From: Flammeovirgaceae bacterium UBA2786
GTDB taxonomy: Bacteria > Bacteroidota > Bacteroidia > Cytophagales > Cyclobacteriaceae
Length of the DNA: 64,000 nucleotides
Reading direction: 5' to 3'
NCBI GenBank assembly: GCA_002352225.1
Contig: DEIA01000011.1
Location: 7,470 to 71,469 of the forward strand
Each line of letters starts with the position of its first letter. Position 1 is the stretch's first letter. The translations under genes were made by a program, and so were the position numbers. Shown piece by piece: positions 52,138-61,697 of this stretch. Below the pieces are notes generated by a model, which made no database searches, was not told where the DNA came from, and saw only the letters and a list, made by a program, of their open reading frames with translations.

Positions 52138-53202
52138 TTATCTCATTTCAGTTATCCATTGCCTGACTAAAGCTACGCCTTCTTCATGCGTAATGGAACG
52201 GCCCAGCTCAGGCATCATTACACCCGGGTGTACCGATTCAATCCGATATTGAAGAATTGATTGCTCGGGCTTTCCGGGAACAATGCCATACAATAAACCA
52301 CCAGAGCCCTTGCCCGCAGCTACCGGTGCTTTGCCTACACCTAATTTTGCAAGATCGTTTTCTGTTGCAAGCAAATGTAACCCACTGTTTTTTGCAGGGC
52401 CATCTGCACGATGGCAATGCGCACAATTAATTTCTAACCAGGCGCGTGCACGTTCATTTACTGATACACGTTGATCTTCGTACGCTGCCAATTTTGAAAC
52501 TTGCTCTATATCAGCAAGACCATTAAGTAAACCATGGCTCTGCCAATACAGCAACTGATTTTGATTGCCTTCCGCAAAACGATAATCTCCATTTAATTGC
52601 CTGGCACTGGGGCCAATGGGCATTACCTTATCGCCCCGCAGATGGCAGCCTTTGCATTGGTTCATGTTTGGAACTGCATAATTAATTTTACGCAACTGGC
52701 CATCGGTATGTTTCCACTCTACCGGAATACTTTTACCGGCCACATTCAGGTATGCTTCTGTCTGCTCATCATTCCAGATGTAAGGCAGCGTCTTCCACTC
52801 GTTGGCTTCTTTAATGAGTAAACGGGTTTCTAAAATTCGTAAGTCATTTTCCGGTTTGCTGAAATCGGCAGGGTAATAAAAATTCTTAATCAGAACGGTT
52901 CCTTCCGGGAAATCTAAAACCTCATCAGCATTATACACCGCTTGTTTACCTTCCGGGATTTTAATAAAGCGCGCTTTAAAGGCATAATCTGTAAACAAAG
53001 CAGAGTTGAGTGCATAGGGTATAATGCCATCGGCAGGGTTCATCTCTTTTAGTTCGCCTTGAAAAAATCCATAGTCGGAAAGTTTTGTTTTACCAATATG
53101 CGATAAATCGATAACGGATTCTTGTTCGGGCAACACCATAACATCCTGTCTTTTTGCTTCGCAGGCAATCAAAACAATCAACAAAATAATCCCTACTCTC
53201 AT
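52138..53202 (-). CDS. SO2930-family diheme c-type cytochrome lipoprotein
   Basis: A 354-residue protein from ATG 53202, which overlaps the beta-helix stop by 4 bp; an upstream ATG at 53229 is less likely. Lipobox LIAC. Two heme-binding CxxCH motifs are visible, CKGCH (near 190) and CAHCH (near 262). The family (HNE_0200/SO2930 type) is known to sit beside a parallel beta-helix protein, as here. Periplasmic electron transfer is inferred. Confidence 0.9.
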   Translation of the reverse strand: MRVGIILLIVLIACEAKRQDVMVLPEQESVIDLSHIGKTKLSDYGFFQGELKEMNPADGIIPYALNSALFTDYAFKARFIKIPEGKQAVYNADEVLDFPEGTVLIKNFYYPADFSKPENDLRILETRLLIKEANEWKTLPYIWNDEQTEAYLNVAGKSIPVEWKHTDGQLRKINYAVPNMNQCKGCHLRGDKVMPIGPSARQLNGDYRFAEGNQNQLLYWQSHGLLNGLADIEQVSKLAAYEDQRVSVNERARAWLEINCAHCHRADGPAKNSGLHLLATENDLAKLGVGKAPVAAGKGSGGLLYGIVPGKPEQSILQYRIESVHPGVMMPELGRSITHEEGVALVRQWITEMR

Positions 53203-54443
53203 TGTGTTGAAATTTTTACTCCTTCGCAATTAAACTGATGTGGGTCTTTCTTCAGATTTTCAAAATCATTTGCTGCATCAAGGTTAAGTACAATTATCTC
53301 ATCTCCCTGTTGAATGCAGATTCCGCGTTCAGGCCGTTTGGGATCAGCAATTCCATCATACGCAATATCGGGTGGGTTTAAAAACGACTTTACAAAAAAC
53401 AATTTCCCAATATCATGCCCTAAAGCCGGAAACCACTTGCTGTTAGTGTACGTATTATCATGAATGTAAATTCCGTACGGGAAAGGATTATACAACGTAT
53501 CGGCTCTAAAATTATTCTCTACGGTTTGCACACCCCCAATCGAAGTTTCCTGTTCAACCTCGCCTTCATTTAAAGCAGCCACCAACTCGTAACTGATTAT
53601 TCCTGTACCCACCGTTTTATTATCAATAATTTCATTTTTTGTTATTTCCAGATTGTGTGTAGCTAAAACCATTATGCCGGTGCCGGGTGGTATGCTTGCC
53701 ACAATGTTTCCCTTCAGGGCAAAGTTATCGTGGTTGTTATTGTAAATCTTATTCTCGTATACTTTTGTGGTATGGCCATATTGGGTTAATCCGGGCAAAT
53801 CAAAAATTAAAATACCCCCCGTATTTTCGTACGCTTCATTGCCATAAATTTCTACCCAGCGCGAGTTTTCGCTTTCGATGCCCGCCACATTCCAATATGC
53901 TTTGCTATTTCGGATAATTACAGAATCGGACTGCCCCACGTAGATACCTGCATCAGACGATCCCATTGCAACACACTCATCAATCAAAACATGCTTGCAT
54001 AAAACCGGATACAACGCATAGGCTCCGTTTTCAGTCTTCGGCCCATCGGCCCAAACCGAACGGATTCTTTGCAAGGTAATGCCATTTACTTCGTTTACTT
54101 TAAGGTTATCGCCTTTTGCATCTTCTATGGAAAAATCGCGGAGTGTAATATTACTGCCATTACTAATCAAAAAGCCTTGCGCCCCTTCTGTCTGGTTTCT
54201 GAAGGACAACACCGTTTTATCCATTCCTTTACCCAGTATAGTAATGTTCGATTTACCTTCCATTGCCAACCCTTTCGTAAACATATAATTACCTTCCGGC
54301 AGAAAGAGTGTATCGCCATCCTGAATAGTAATTAATTGTGTTTGTAAACTTTGTTCAATGCTTTGCCAGATACGCGGTTCTGGTTTTTCAATTGTACAGC
54401 CCAATACCAACACAAGAAATGGAAACCAGAAAGTAAATTTCAT
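53199..54443 (-). CDS. Parallel beta-helix lipoprotein
   Basis: A 414-residue lipoprotein with lipobox VLGC (Cys16). The body is a right-handed beta-helix with stacked NI/VI repeats (SNITLRDFSIEDA, SDSVIIRNSKAYWNVAGIESENS, HNLEITKNEIIDN). It matches the beta-helix partner of SO2930-type cytochromes. A TAtaTTTa -7-like box lies just upstream on the minus strand. Possibly a surface polysaccharide-binding or -modifying protein; no catalytic site recognised. Confidence 0.88.
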   Translation of the reverse strand: MKFTFWFPFLVLVLGCTIEKPEPRIWQSIEQSLQTQLITIQDGDTLFLPEGNYMFTKGLAMEGKSNITILGKGMDKTVLSFRNQTEGAQGFLISNGSNITLRDFSIEDAKGDNLKVNEVNGITLQRIRSVWADGPKTENGAYALYPVLCKHVLIDECVAMGSSDAGIYVGQSDSVIIRNSKAYWNVAGIESENSRWVEIYGNEAYENTGGILIFDLPGLTQYGHTTKVYENKIYNNNHDNFALKGNIVASIPPGTGIMVLATHNLEITKNEIIDNKTVGTGIISYELVAALNEGEVEQETSIGGVQTVENNFRADTLYNPFPYGIYIHDNTYTNSKWFPALGHDIGKLFFVKSFLNPPDIAYDGIADPKRPERGICIQQGDEIIVLNLDAANDFENLKKDPHQFNCEGVKISTQ

Positions 54444-54581
54444 AAAGTTAAATTTGCGATTAAATATAGAATAGTTTTATGACCTGCGTTATAAAAATCA
54501 GGGTATTGAACGGATTCAGGACCACCCTTTTGTTGAATAATGGTTTTGCATAACATTGGTTGTAAGTTTATACATTCGTTT

Positions 54582-57215
54582 ATGAAATCGGTTTTTACAC
54601 TATTCCTGCTTGCTCCGTTTTTTGCTATCGGGCAATCATGGGAAGAAGTCAGTAAAAAAACAGCACAAACTTACCACGCAGGCCAGTACGAACAAGCTGT
54701 TCCGTTGGCCCGCCAGGCTTTAAAGCTGGCTGCCGCTGAATTTGGAGCCACCCATCTGAATTACTTTAATAGTGTTAACGACCTCGCTTCTGCTCTTAAA
54801 AAAGTTGGTGCATTTACAGAAGCTCAGCTACTGGAACAGCAGAATCTGCAAACAATTGGCAACACCCTGGGCACGGAAAATCTTACCTTTATAAACACCC
54901 TGAAAAACCTGGGGAACACATGCCTGGCTTTGGAAAACTATCAGCTGGCCGAACTTTACTATAGCCAGGCGATTATTCATCTCGGTAAGATCATCGCTAA
55001 ACGCGATGCATACTATACCGAAAACTCCTTTCTTGTTTTTAATGCCCATGTAAGTATCATGCTACAATCAGGTGTGCTGTTGCAGCGAACCGGCCGCGCC
55101 CGGAGTGCAGAAGAAACCTATCTAAACCTGATTGTTTTTTGCAAAGATTTTCTGGGAGACGATTATGTGAGTTATACCCCGTACGCTACCCTTATCAATA
55201 ATCTTGCTCTAAATTACATGGAAACAAATCCTCAACAAGCCGAAATCTATCTGAAAGAAGCGCTGGATTTACACCCCTCCGGGCACGGAGAAAACTCTGC
55301 TTATTATTTTCAAACCTTGCTTAATCTCGCTTCCGTTTATGAACGCACCAACCGGCCCGAGGAAGCAAATTCAATTTTGAACGACATCCTGGAAAAGATA
55401 AAACAAAATCAAGGCACAAACAGCTACGATTATATCACCACGCTAAACAATCTGGGGCAACTCCATTTCAATTTGAATCAATTAGAAAAAAGTGAGCAGT
55501 ACACATCAGAAGCGCTTCGATTGCAGGAAGAAACATTTGGCAAAAACAACCTGATGTATCAGACTCTGGTGCACAACCTGGCCGAAACATATCAATGGCA
55601 AAACCGATTTAACGAAGCTGAAGCATTATTCAGGATTGCAGTACAAAAAGTTTTAACCGATGTAGAAAAGAATTTTTCTTATTTGTCGGAAAGTGAAAAG
55701 CGAAGTTTCTATCAGCATAATGCTTTGTTTATTAACGAATATGCCAATTTTGCTTTGTTTAAATCAGGCGCCATTCCATTACCGGATTTACCAAAAGAAC
55801 AGCTTTCCAAAAACAGTCTTAGCGATTTATATAATCTGCAATTGAGCACCAAAGCGTTGATTTTAAATGCAACAGCTAAAACCAAGCAAACCATACTGGG
55901 CAGTAAAGACACACTGTTGATTAACCGTTTTGAAAGATGGGAATTGCTGAAAGAACACATTGCACAACAATATAATTTACCCGGCCATGACAGACTTAAC
56001 TTAGATAGCCTCATTCAACAAGCCGAATCGCTTGAAAGCATGCTAAATAAATACTCAACACTTTTTAAAAAAGGTTATGTAACACCACACATTACATGGC
56101 AGGATGTTCAAAAAAAATTAAAACCGGGCGAAGCTGCCGTTGAATTGGTTCGATACTACAATGGGTTGATTTATGTGGCTCTTATTGTTACGCCACAAAC
56201 CCGGCAGCACCCTGAAATAGCCCTGATCAAAAGTTCTAAAACCAAAAACCTTGAAGAAGGATTTCTCTCATACTACAAGAACAGCATCCGGCTTAAAACA
56301 ACCGACACTATTTCATATAATCAATTCTGGAAACCGGTTTACGATACACTTAAAAAATATTCACGTACTCTTCGCAAAGTATACCTGTCTCCCGATGGAA
56401 TCTTTAACGAGGTAAACTTCAACACGCTGCAGAATCCGGTTAGTCAGAAATTTGTGGTAGATGAAACCGAAATTCATTTAGTAACAAACACCCGCGATAT
56501 ACCAGACAAAGCAACAAAATTGCGTAAGGGCAAGAATAAACGCACAGCCGTATTACTTGGCCGACCCGATTATGGTAGTATCAACTCATCAGCGGAAGCT
56601 AAAACCCGAAGTGGGTTTGCCGATTTGGAAGGAACAGAAAAAGAAGTAAACGATATTGCAGCCTTGCTTACTAAAAAGGACTGGCAAACAAAGGTACTAA
56701 CGGCACAGCAGGCAAGTGAAGAGTCTATAAAAGAATTGAATAATCCGCAGGTGTTGCATTTGGCTACGCATGGTTATTTTGTGCCTCTTGCGGGCTATCA
56801 AAACAATTTTTACATAGAAGCAACCCTGCAATCGGGTATTGTACTGGCGCATGCGGGCAATCCGCAACCCGGCCAGGAAGATGGTATATTAACTGCTTAT
56901 GAGGCCATGCACCTGAATCTGGATTCGACCGAACTGGTGGTTCTTTCTGCTTGCGAAACCGGGCTTGGCGGCATAGAGGCAGGCGAAGGTGTGTACGGAT
57001 TGCAACGCACGCTCAAAGTAGCAGGAGCAAGCACTATATTAATGAGTTTGTGGAAAGTGGATGATACTGCCACACAAGAGCTTATGACCCTGTTTTATCA
57101 AAAATGGCTGAAGGGAAAACCGAAAAGAGAAGCCTTTCGGTTGGCACAATTAGAGCTGAAGAAAAAATATCCGCAACCGTATTACTGGGGTTCGTTTGTG
57201 ATGACGGGAGATTAA
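54582..57215 (+). CDS. Exported TPR-CHAT domain protein (caspase-like)
   Basis: A protein of about 877 residues from ATG 54582, which gives a signal peptide (MKSVFTLFLLAPFFAIGQ); an ATG at 54540 would add a non-signal leader. Tetratricopeptide repeats fill about 20-370. The C-terminal CHAT domain has the putative catalytic dyad His in LHLATHGYF (about 730) and Cys in LSACETGLG (about 790). CHAT proteins are caspase-clan proteases, seen in CRISPR-guided and cell-death systems; this exported single-gene form has no visible partner. Confidence 0.9.
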   Translation: MKSVFTLFLLAPFFAIGQSWEEVSKKTAQTYHAGQYEQAVPLARQALKLAAAEFGATHLNYFNSVNDLASALKKVGAFTEAQLLEQQNLQTIGNTLGTENLTFINTLKNLGNTCLALENYQLAELYYSQAIIHLGKIIAKRDAYYTENSFLVFNAHVSIMLQSGVLLQRTGRARSAEETYLNLIVFCKDFLGDDYVSYTPYATLINNLALNYMETNPQQAEIYLKEALDLHPSGHGENSAYYFQTLLNLASVYERTNRPEEANSILNDILEKIKQNQGTNSYDYITTLNNLGQLHFNLNQLEKSEQYTSEALRLQEETFGKNNLMYQTLVHNLAETYQWQNRFNEAEALFRIAVQKVLTDVEKNFSYLSESEKRSFYQHNALFINEYANFALFKSGAIPLPDLPKEQLSKNSLSDLYNLQLSTKALILNATAKTKQTILGSKDTLLINRFERWELLKEHIAQQYNLPGHDRLNLDSLIQQAESLESMLNKYSTLFKKGYVTPHITWQDVQKKLKPGEAAVELVRYYNGLIYVALIVTPQTRQHPEIALIKSSKTKNLEEGFLSYYKNSIRLKTTDTISYNQFWKPVYDTLKKYSRTLRKVYLSPDGIFNEVNFNTLQNPVSQKFVVDETEIHLVTNTRDIPDKATKLRKGKNKRTAVLLGRPDYGSINSSAEAKTRSGFADLEGTEKEVNDIAALLTKKDWQTKVLTAQQASEESIKELNNPQVLHLATHGYFVPLAGYQNNFYIEATLQSGIVLAHAGNPQPGQEDGILTAYEAMHLNLDSTELVVLSACETGLGGIEAGEGVYGLQRTLKVAGASTILMSLWKVDDTATQELMTLFYQKWLKGKPKREAFRLAQLELKKKYPQPYYWGSFVMTGD

Positions 57216-57259
57216 ACAACTTCAGTTATTTTATTTATTAAGACATTAAACATTGCACT

Positions 57260-57772
57260 ATGATTACGTTGGCTACGCTTACTGATACTTCTGAACTAAC
57301 CATTTTGGTTAACTCTGCTTATCGCGGAGACTCCTCGCGCCAGGGCTGGACTACCGAAGCCGATTTACTGGATGGCACACGGATTGACGAAGTCGCCATG
57401 CGCGATCTGATTCAAAAACCCGACACAGTTATTCTTACTTATCGCGAAGAAGGTAACCTGTTAGGTTGCGTTGAGTTGCGCCTGCAGGATGGAAAATTAT
57501 ATCTGGGCATGCTTAGTGTTAAGCCTCATACGCAAGGAAAAGGAATTGGAAAACAACTGATTCAGGCAGCTGAAGACTATGCCAAACAACAAAGCATCGA
57601 TACTATTTTTATGACGGTGATTTCGGTTCGAAAAGAATTGATTGATTGGTACGTGCGACACGGCTATATATTAACCGGTGAGCGAAAACCATTTGTAATA
57701 CCCGATACCCGCTGGGGCATCCCCAAAAAAGAATTAGAATTTGTGGTGCTTGAAAAAAAACTAATTGTATGA
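57260..57772 (+). CDS. GNAT family acetyltransferase
   Basis: A 170-residue N-acetyltransferase. The acetyl-CoA-binding motif A is LGMLSVKPHTQGKGIGKQLI (about 86-105). Substrate not predictable. Its stop overlaps the start of the HAD gene (ATGA), suggesting one operon. Confidence 0.9.
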   Translation: MITLATLTDTSELTILVNSAYRGDSSRQGWTTEADLLDGTRIDEVAMRDLIQKPDTVILTYREEGNLLGCVELRLQDGKLYLGMLSVKPHTQGKGIGKQLIQAAEDYAKQQSIDTIFMTVISVRKELIDWYVRHGYILTGERKPFVIPDTRWGIPKKELEFVVLEKKLIV

Positions 57773-58449
57773 TAAAAGTAATTGCTTTTGATGCTGACGA
57801 TACGCTTTGGCACAACGAAGCCTTCTTTCAGGAAACGGAGAAAAAATTTTTTGTATTACTGGAAAACTACCTGCCCCAACACACCACGGCCCGCGAGTTA
57901 TTAAAAACAGAAATCGACAACCTGCCCCTTTACGGATACGGCATTAAAGCTTTTATGCTTTCTATGATTGAAACCGCCATGCGCGTAACCAACCATACCA
58001 TTCCCGGTGAAGCCATTGAAACGATTATTGAATATGGAAAAGAAATGTTAGACATGCCGGTTGAGATAATGGATGGGGCTGAAGATGTATTAAACCAACT
58101 AAAAGATAAATACAGGCTGGTAATGGCTACCAAAGGCGATTTACTGGATCAGGAACGCAAGCTCAAAAAATCGGGCCTCGAAAAATATTTTCATCACATC
58201 GAAATAATGTCCGAAAAAAAAGAGGATGACTTTCGCAAACTTATCAAACACTTAGACATTACTCCACCCCAGTTTGCCATGATTGGCAATTCTATAAAAT
58301 CAGATGTAATGCCCGTGCTGGCCCTGGGCGGGCACGGGTTTCACATTCCGTATCATATTACCTGGGCGCACGAGCGCGTGGACACTCAAATTGAAAATGA
58401 GAAATTCCGGCAACTAAGTTCCATTCGCGAAATTTTGAACTACCTGTAA
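57769..58449 (+). CDS. HAD family hydrolase
   Basis: A 226-residue HAD-IA enzyme. Motif I FDADDTLWHNE (Asp8, Asp10), motif II VMATKGD, motif III lysine in SEKKEDDFRKL and motif IV MIGNSIKSDV. The DDTLWHNE sequence with a helical cap is shared with nucleotidase-like HADs. Coupled to the GNAT gene. Its stop abuts the LytTR regulator stop directly. Confidence 0.9.
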   Translation: MIKVIAFDADDTLWHNEAFFQETEKKFFVLLENYLPQHTTARELLKTEIDNLPLYGYGIKAFMLSMIETAMRVTNHTIPGEAIETIIEYGKEMLDMPVEIMDGAEDVLNQLKDKYRLVMATKGDLLDQERKLKKSGLEKYFHHIEIMSEKKEDDFRKLIKHLDITPPQFAMIGNSIKSDVMPVLALGGHGFHIPYHITWAHERVDTQIENEKFRQLSSIREILNYL

Positions 58450-59196
58450 CTACACCACCTTCTTTCGGATTAGTTTGGCATACGTGCGGCTAACCGGAAA
58501 GCTTTTTCCGTTCTGCATTTTCACAATCATACCGCCATTAAAATGACGTTCTATCTCTTTTAGAAAATTTACGTTTACAATCGTAGAACGATGTACGCGT
58601 ATAAAGGTATCGGGGTTCATCAACTCTTCCAGTTTTCCAATACCCGATGAACTCACAAACTGATCGTTCCTGGTTGAGATAACGGTATAATCGCCAGAAG
58701 CCTCGAGGTAGATGATTTCTTCTACGGGCAGATTAAACAGTTTTTCAGATTTTTGTACAAATAAATGCGAATCGTATGATGTGCGTGTATTTACCGGCCG
58801 CATACTACCCAGCAATTCTTCCAGGTTTCCATCTTCCATTTTCTTACGCTTCAGTGCACGCTCTACGGCAAGTTTAAACCGTTCCTGATCCAACGGTTTC
58901 AGCAGATAATCCACCGCATTTCGCTCAAAGGCTTTAATTGCATATTGATCGTAAGCGGTAGAGAAAATTACATAGGGTTCGTGTTCAATTTCATCCAGCA
59001 CATCAAACCCGTTCATGCCCGGCATCTGCACGTCCAGAAAAATCAGGTCGGGTTTAAGTTTGTTAATTTGTTCAACCGCTTCGGTTCCCTTGCTGCATTC
59101 GCCAATAATTTCAATTTGAGGAAACGCTTCCAGAAATTCGCGCAAAAGTTCGCGTGCTAATTTTTCGTCATCAATAATTAAACAAGTTGTGGTCAT
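58450..59196 (-). CDS. LytTR response regulator
   Basis: A 248-residue regulator. Receiver domain with DDEK pocket (Asp9-Asp10) and phospho-Asp near 55 in LIFLDVQMPGMNG; C-terminal LytTR DNA-binding domain (about 145-245) with IYLEASGDYTVI, FIRVHRSTIVNV and FPVSRTYAKLIRKK. Start overlaps the kinase stop by 4 bp, so it forms a two-component pair with that gene. Confidence 0.94.
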   Translation of the reverse strand: MTTTCLIIDDEKLARELLREFLEAFPQIEIIGECSKGTEAVEQINKLKPDLIFLDVQMPGMNGFDVLDEIEHEPYVIFSTAYDQYAIKAFERNAVDYLLKPLDQERFKLAVERALKRKKMEDGNLEELLGSMRPVNTRTSYDSHLFVQKSEKLFNLPVEEIIYLEASGDYTVISTRNDQFVSSSGIGKLEELMNPDTFIRVHRSTIVNVNFLKEIERHFNGGMIVKMQNGKSFPVSRTYAKLIRKKVV

Positions 59197-60314
59197 ATTA
59201 ATTGGTTTTCAAGTACCGGTTTAGTTTCCATTGGGTTTGTAATATTTTCATCTTTTATAAAAAAACTTACCGAGTACCCATGCTCGGTAGCCAATACGCG
59301 CAAGTGAGATTGTCCTCCAAAATAACTACGCAAACGCAAATCAGTATTCATCATCCCCACTCCGCTCGAACTGCCATCCATTACTTTTTTGGCTTTTGAC
59401 CCCAGCCCATCATCTTTTATTTCAAAAAAGATTACCGCGCCAGAACGTTTTACCGTTAACAAAATTGTTCCTCCTTCTTCTTTAGGTGCAATACCGTACT
59501 TAACCGAATTTTCTACCAGGGGTTGCAATATCATAGGCGGCAGATACGTACCCAAACAAGTAGGGTCTATATGTTTTTCGAACTTAAGCCGTTCACCAAA
59601 ACGAACCTGCTGAATGCGCACATAGTTATCAATAAACTCAATTTCATGAATTAACTTCACCATCTCTCCGTTATGAGAGTCTAACGCATACCGGAATATA
59701 TCCGACAACTGACTAATTACCTTGCGCGCCTGTTCCTTACTGGTATGCACCAGTGTGCTGATCGAATTAAGCGTATTGAACAAAAAGTGCGGATTGATTT
59801 GTGATTTTAGCAGCGATATCTGCATTTCTTTGTTGCGCAAAGCCAACTCACTCTTTTCTTGTTCTTCTTTTTGCAACCCCTGGAAGTAGCGTATTACATA
59901 GTACACACCCACAGTAATAATATACTGATCGTGAATGCGAAGCGCATCCCAACTACTCAGTATCCCAATCATGTACTCCTTCCAATGTTCCAGATACACA
60001 TACCCTTCCAGGTAATCTGTAAAATAATAGGAAAGGGTACCCATCAGAAAAAAGAAAACGATTATACCCGATATGTGCCCAATAATTTGCCACATAGCCG
60101 AAAACCGGAATAACCAATGGCTCCAGATAAAAATAAGCAGGATACAAACACATAACGCTTCCAGCAGGAAAAGTGCCGTCCACAACACATAATACTCGGG
60201 TTTTACAAATTTCCACTCTAAAACTGCACTTATGGTAAAATTAATGGCATACCACAAGCAGATAAGCAAGTAAGCGCGCTTCCAGATTCGGGGTATTGCA
60301 TCAAGCCATTTCAT
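59193..60314 (-). CDS. LytS/YpdA-like sensor histidine kinase
   Basis: A 373-residue kinase with four membrane helices (about 10-145), a coiled coil, and a His_kinase domain with the acceptor His in KSQINPHFLFNTLNSIS (about 176). The ATPase domain has LQPLVENSVKYGI and DDGLGSK. It lacks a dedicated periplasmic sensor domain. Coupled with the LytTR regulator downstream. Confidence 0.93.
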   Translation of the reverse strand: MKWLDAIPRIWKRAYLLICLWYAINFTISAVLEWKFVKPEYYVLWTALFLLEALCVCILLIFIWSHWLFRFSAMWQIIGHISGIIVFFFLMGTLSYYFTDYLEGYVYLEHWKEYMIGILSSWDALRIHDQYIITVGVYYVIRYFQGLQKEEQEKSELALRNKEMQISLLKSQINPHFLFNTLNSISTLVHTSKEQARKVISQLSDIFRYALDSHNGEMVKLIHEIEFIDNYVRIQQVRFGERLKFEKHIDPTCLGTYLPPMILQPLVENSVKYGIAPKEEGGTILLTVKRSGAVIFFEIKDDGLGSKAKKVMDGSSSGVGMMNTDLRLRSYFGGQSHLRVLATEHGYSVSFFIKDENITNPMETKPVLENQLI

Positions 60315-60479
60315 GGAAAGGGAAAGATTGTTCTATAAAAGTAAATATTAGAAGGAAAAGCCGACTAATGTAAGGTATTAGCGATTAATTGAATTTTAGA
60401 CCTGTTTACCTACCTTAGCCTAAACTTTATGAATAGTACTCCTGTACACAAAACAGGCTTTACCTATCGTTTACTTTAC

Positions 60480-61697
60480 ATGAGGAACGTTTTTATTCTG
60501 CTATTCATTATTGGTGTTGTGCCAGCTGCCGTGGCCCAACGAATTACGCTATCGGGCAGGGTTATTGATAAAGAAACCAAAGAACCCCTTCCTTTTGCTA
60601 CCCTTGGTGTAAAAGGAAAAGCCATTGGTACCATAACCAACCTGCAGGGCGAATTCGACTTTCATATTCCGGCCGGATTACGCAACGATTTGTTTACCCT
60701 TTCCATGCTGGGCTACAAACCATACGAAGCTCCCGTATGGACATTAATGGAAACTAACCCATTGGTAATTGAAGTCGAGAAATCCACCTTTTTGCTCAAT
60801 GAAGTAACCGTAGCCGATTCGTTAAGCGGAGGCGAAATTCTAATGATTGCGCTTTCGCGGATTGAACAAAACTACCCCATGCAACCCTACCTGATGGAAG
60901 GTTTCTACCGCGATTTGAAAAAAGTGGGCGGCACGTATATCTCTTTGCTGGAAGCAGCTGTAAAAATTTACGATGAAGATTACTCAGAACCCCGCAACAA
61001 ATTTAAACTGCGCGAGCGGGTGGCTTTACAGGAAGTGCGCAGAAGTATAGGCTATGCAAGCCGGTTTACATCCTATTTCGACCAGGATAATCTGCTCGAA
61101 GATTTATTGCTACACAATAGCGTACGCTACCGACACTTTCCGCTCGAAGAAGTTTTTTACGAAAGCCTGAAAAGAGAAAAAGAAACCGTGTATAATGGTC
61201 AGGAGGTTTACGTGGTTAGTTACAATCAGGACTACCTGCTTCGTGTTTTTGTAGAGAAAAAAAATTATGCTATCATACATGTAGAGTTTGAGAGCGAACT
61301 GGAAGAAGCATTAACCAAAAAACGTGGCATGGAAAGTCGCTTTGTAGGATTAAGACGGGTTATTGATTTTAAGCCCTTTCTGGGCAAATACTATCTCAAC
61401 TACCTTACGGTAGATTCGAAAGTAAACTGGTACGACATTCGTACCAAAGAGCTAAAATTTGAAACAGAGCTAACCCAGTCATTGCTGGTAAACGATATTG
61501 TTCCCAACACAATAAGGCGCGTAGCCACCACCGAAAAAATGCGCAACTACGGATTGCAATATCAGGACAGGCCGTATAACAAAGAGTTTTGGGATAACTA
61601 CAACGTAATTAAAGAGAGCCCGCTTGATCGTAAAATTTTACAAGATCTGGAACGACACGGGCCGTTAGAGAAGCAGTTTAAAGATCATGATTTTTAA
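60480..61697 (+). CDS. Carboxypeptidase-like regulatory domain protein
   Basis: A 405-residue protein from ATG 60480, giving the signal peptide MRNVFILLFIIGVVPAAVAQ; the upstream ATG at 60429 would bury it. Residues about 22-105 form a CarboxypepD_reg-like beta domain (SGRVIDKETKEPLPFATLGVKG, TITNLQGEFDFHIP). The rest (VTVADSLSGGEILMIALSRIEQNY, then FYRDLKKVG) is common in Bacteroidota envelope proteins of unknown role. Its stop shares TTAA with the next convergent gene. Confidence 0.85.
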   Translation: MRNVFILLFIIGVVPAAVAQRITLSGRVIDKETKEPLPFATLGVKGKAIGTITNLQGEFDFHIPAGLRNDLFTLSMLGYKPYEAPVWTLMETNPLVIEVEKSTFLLNEVTVADSLSGGEILMIALSRIEQNYPMQPYLMEGFYRDLKKVGGTYISLLEAAVKIYDEDYSEPRNKFKLRERVALQEVRRSIGYASRFTSYFDQDNLLEDLLLHNSVRYRHFPLEEVFYESLKREKETVYNGQEVYVVSYNQDYLLRVFVEKKNYAIIHVEFESELEEALTKKRGMESRFVGLRRVIDFKPFLGKYYLNYLTVDSKVNWYDIRTKELKFETELTQSLLVNDIVPNTIRRVATTEKMRNYGLQYQDRPYNKEFWDNYNVIKESPLDRKILQDLERHGPLEKQFKDHDF

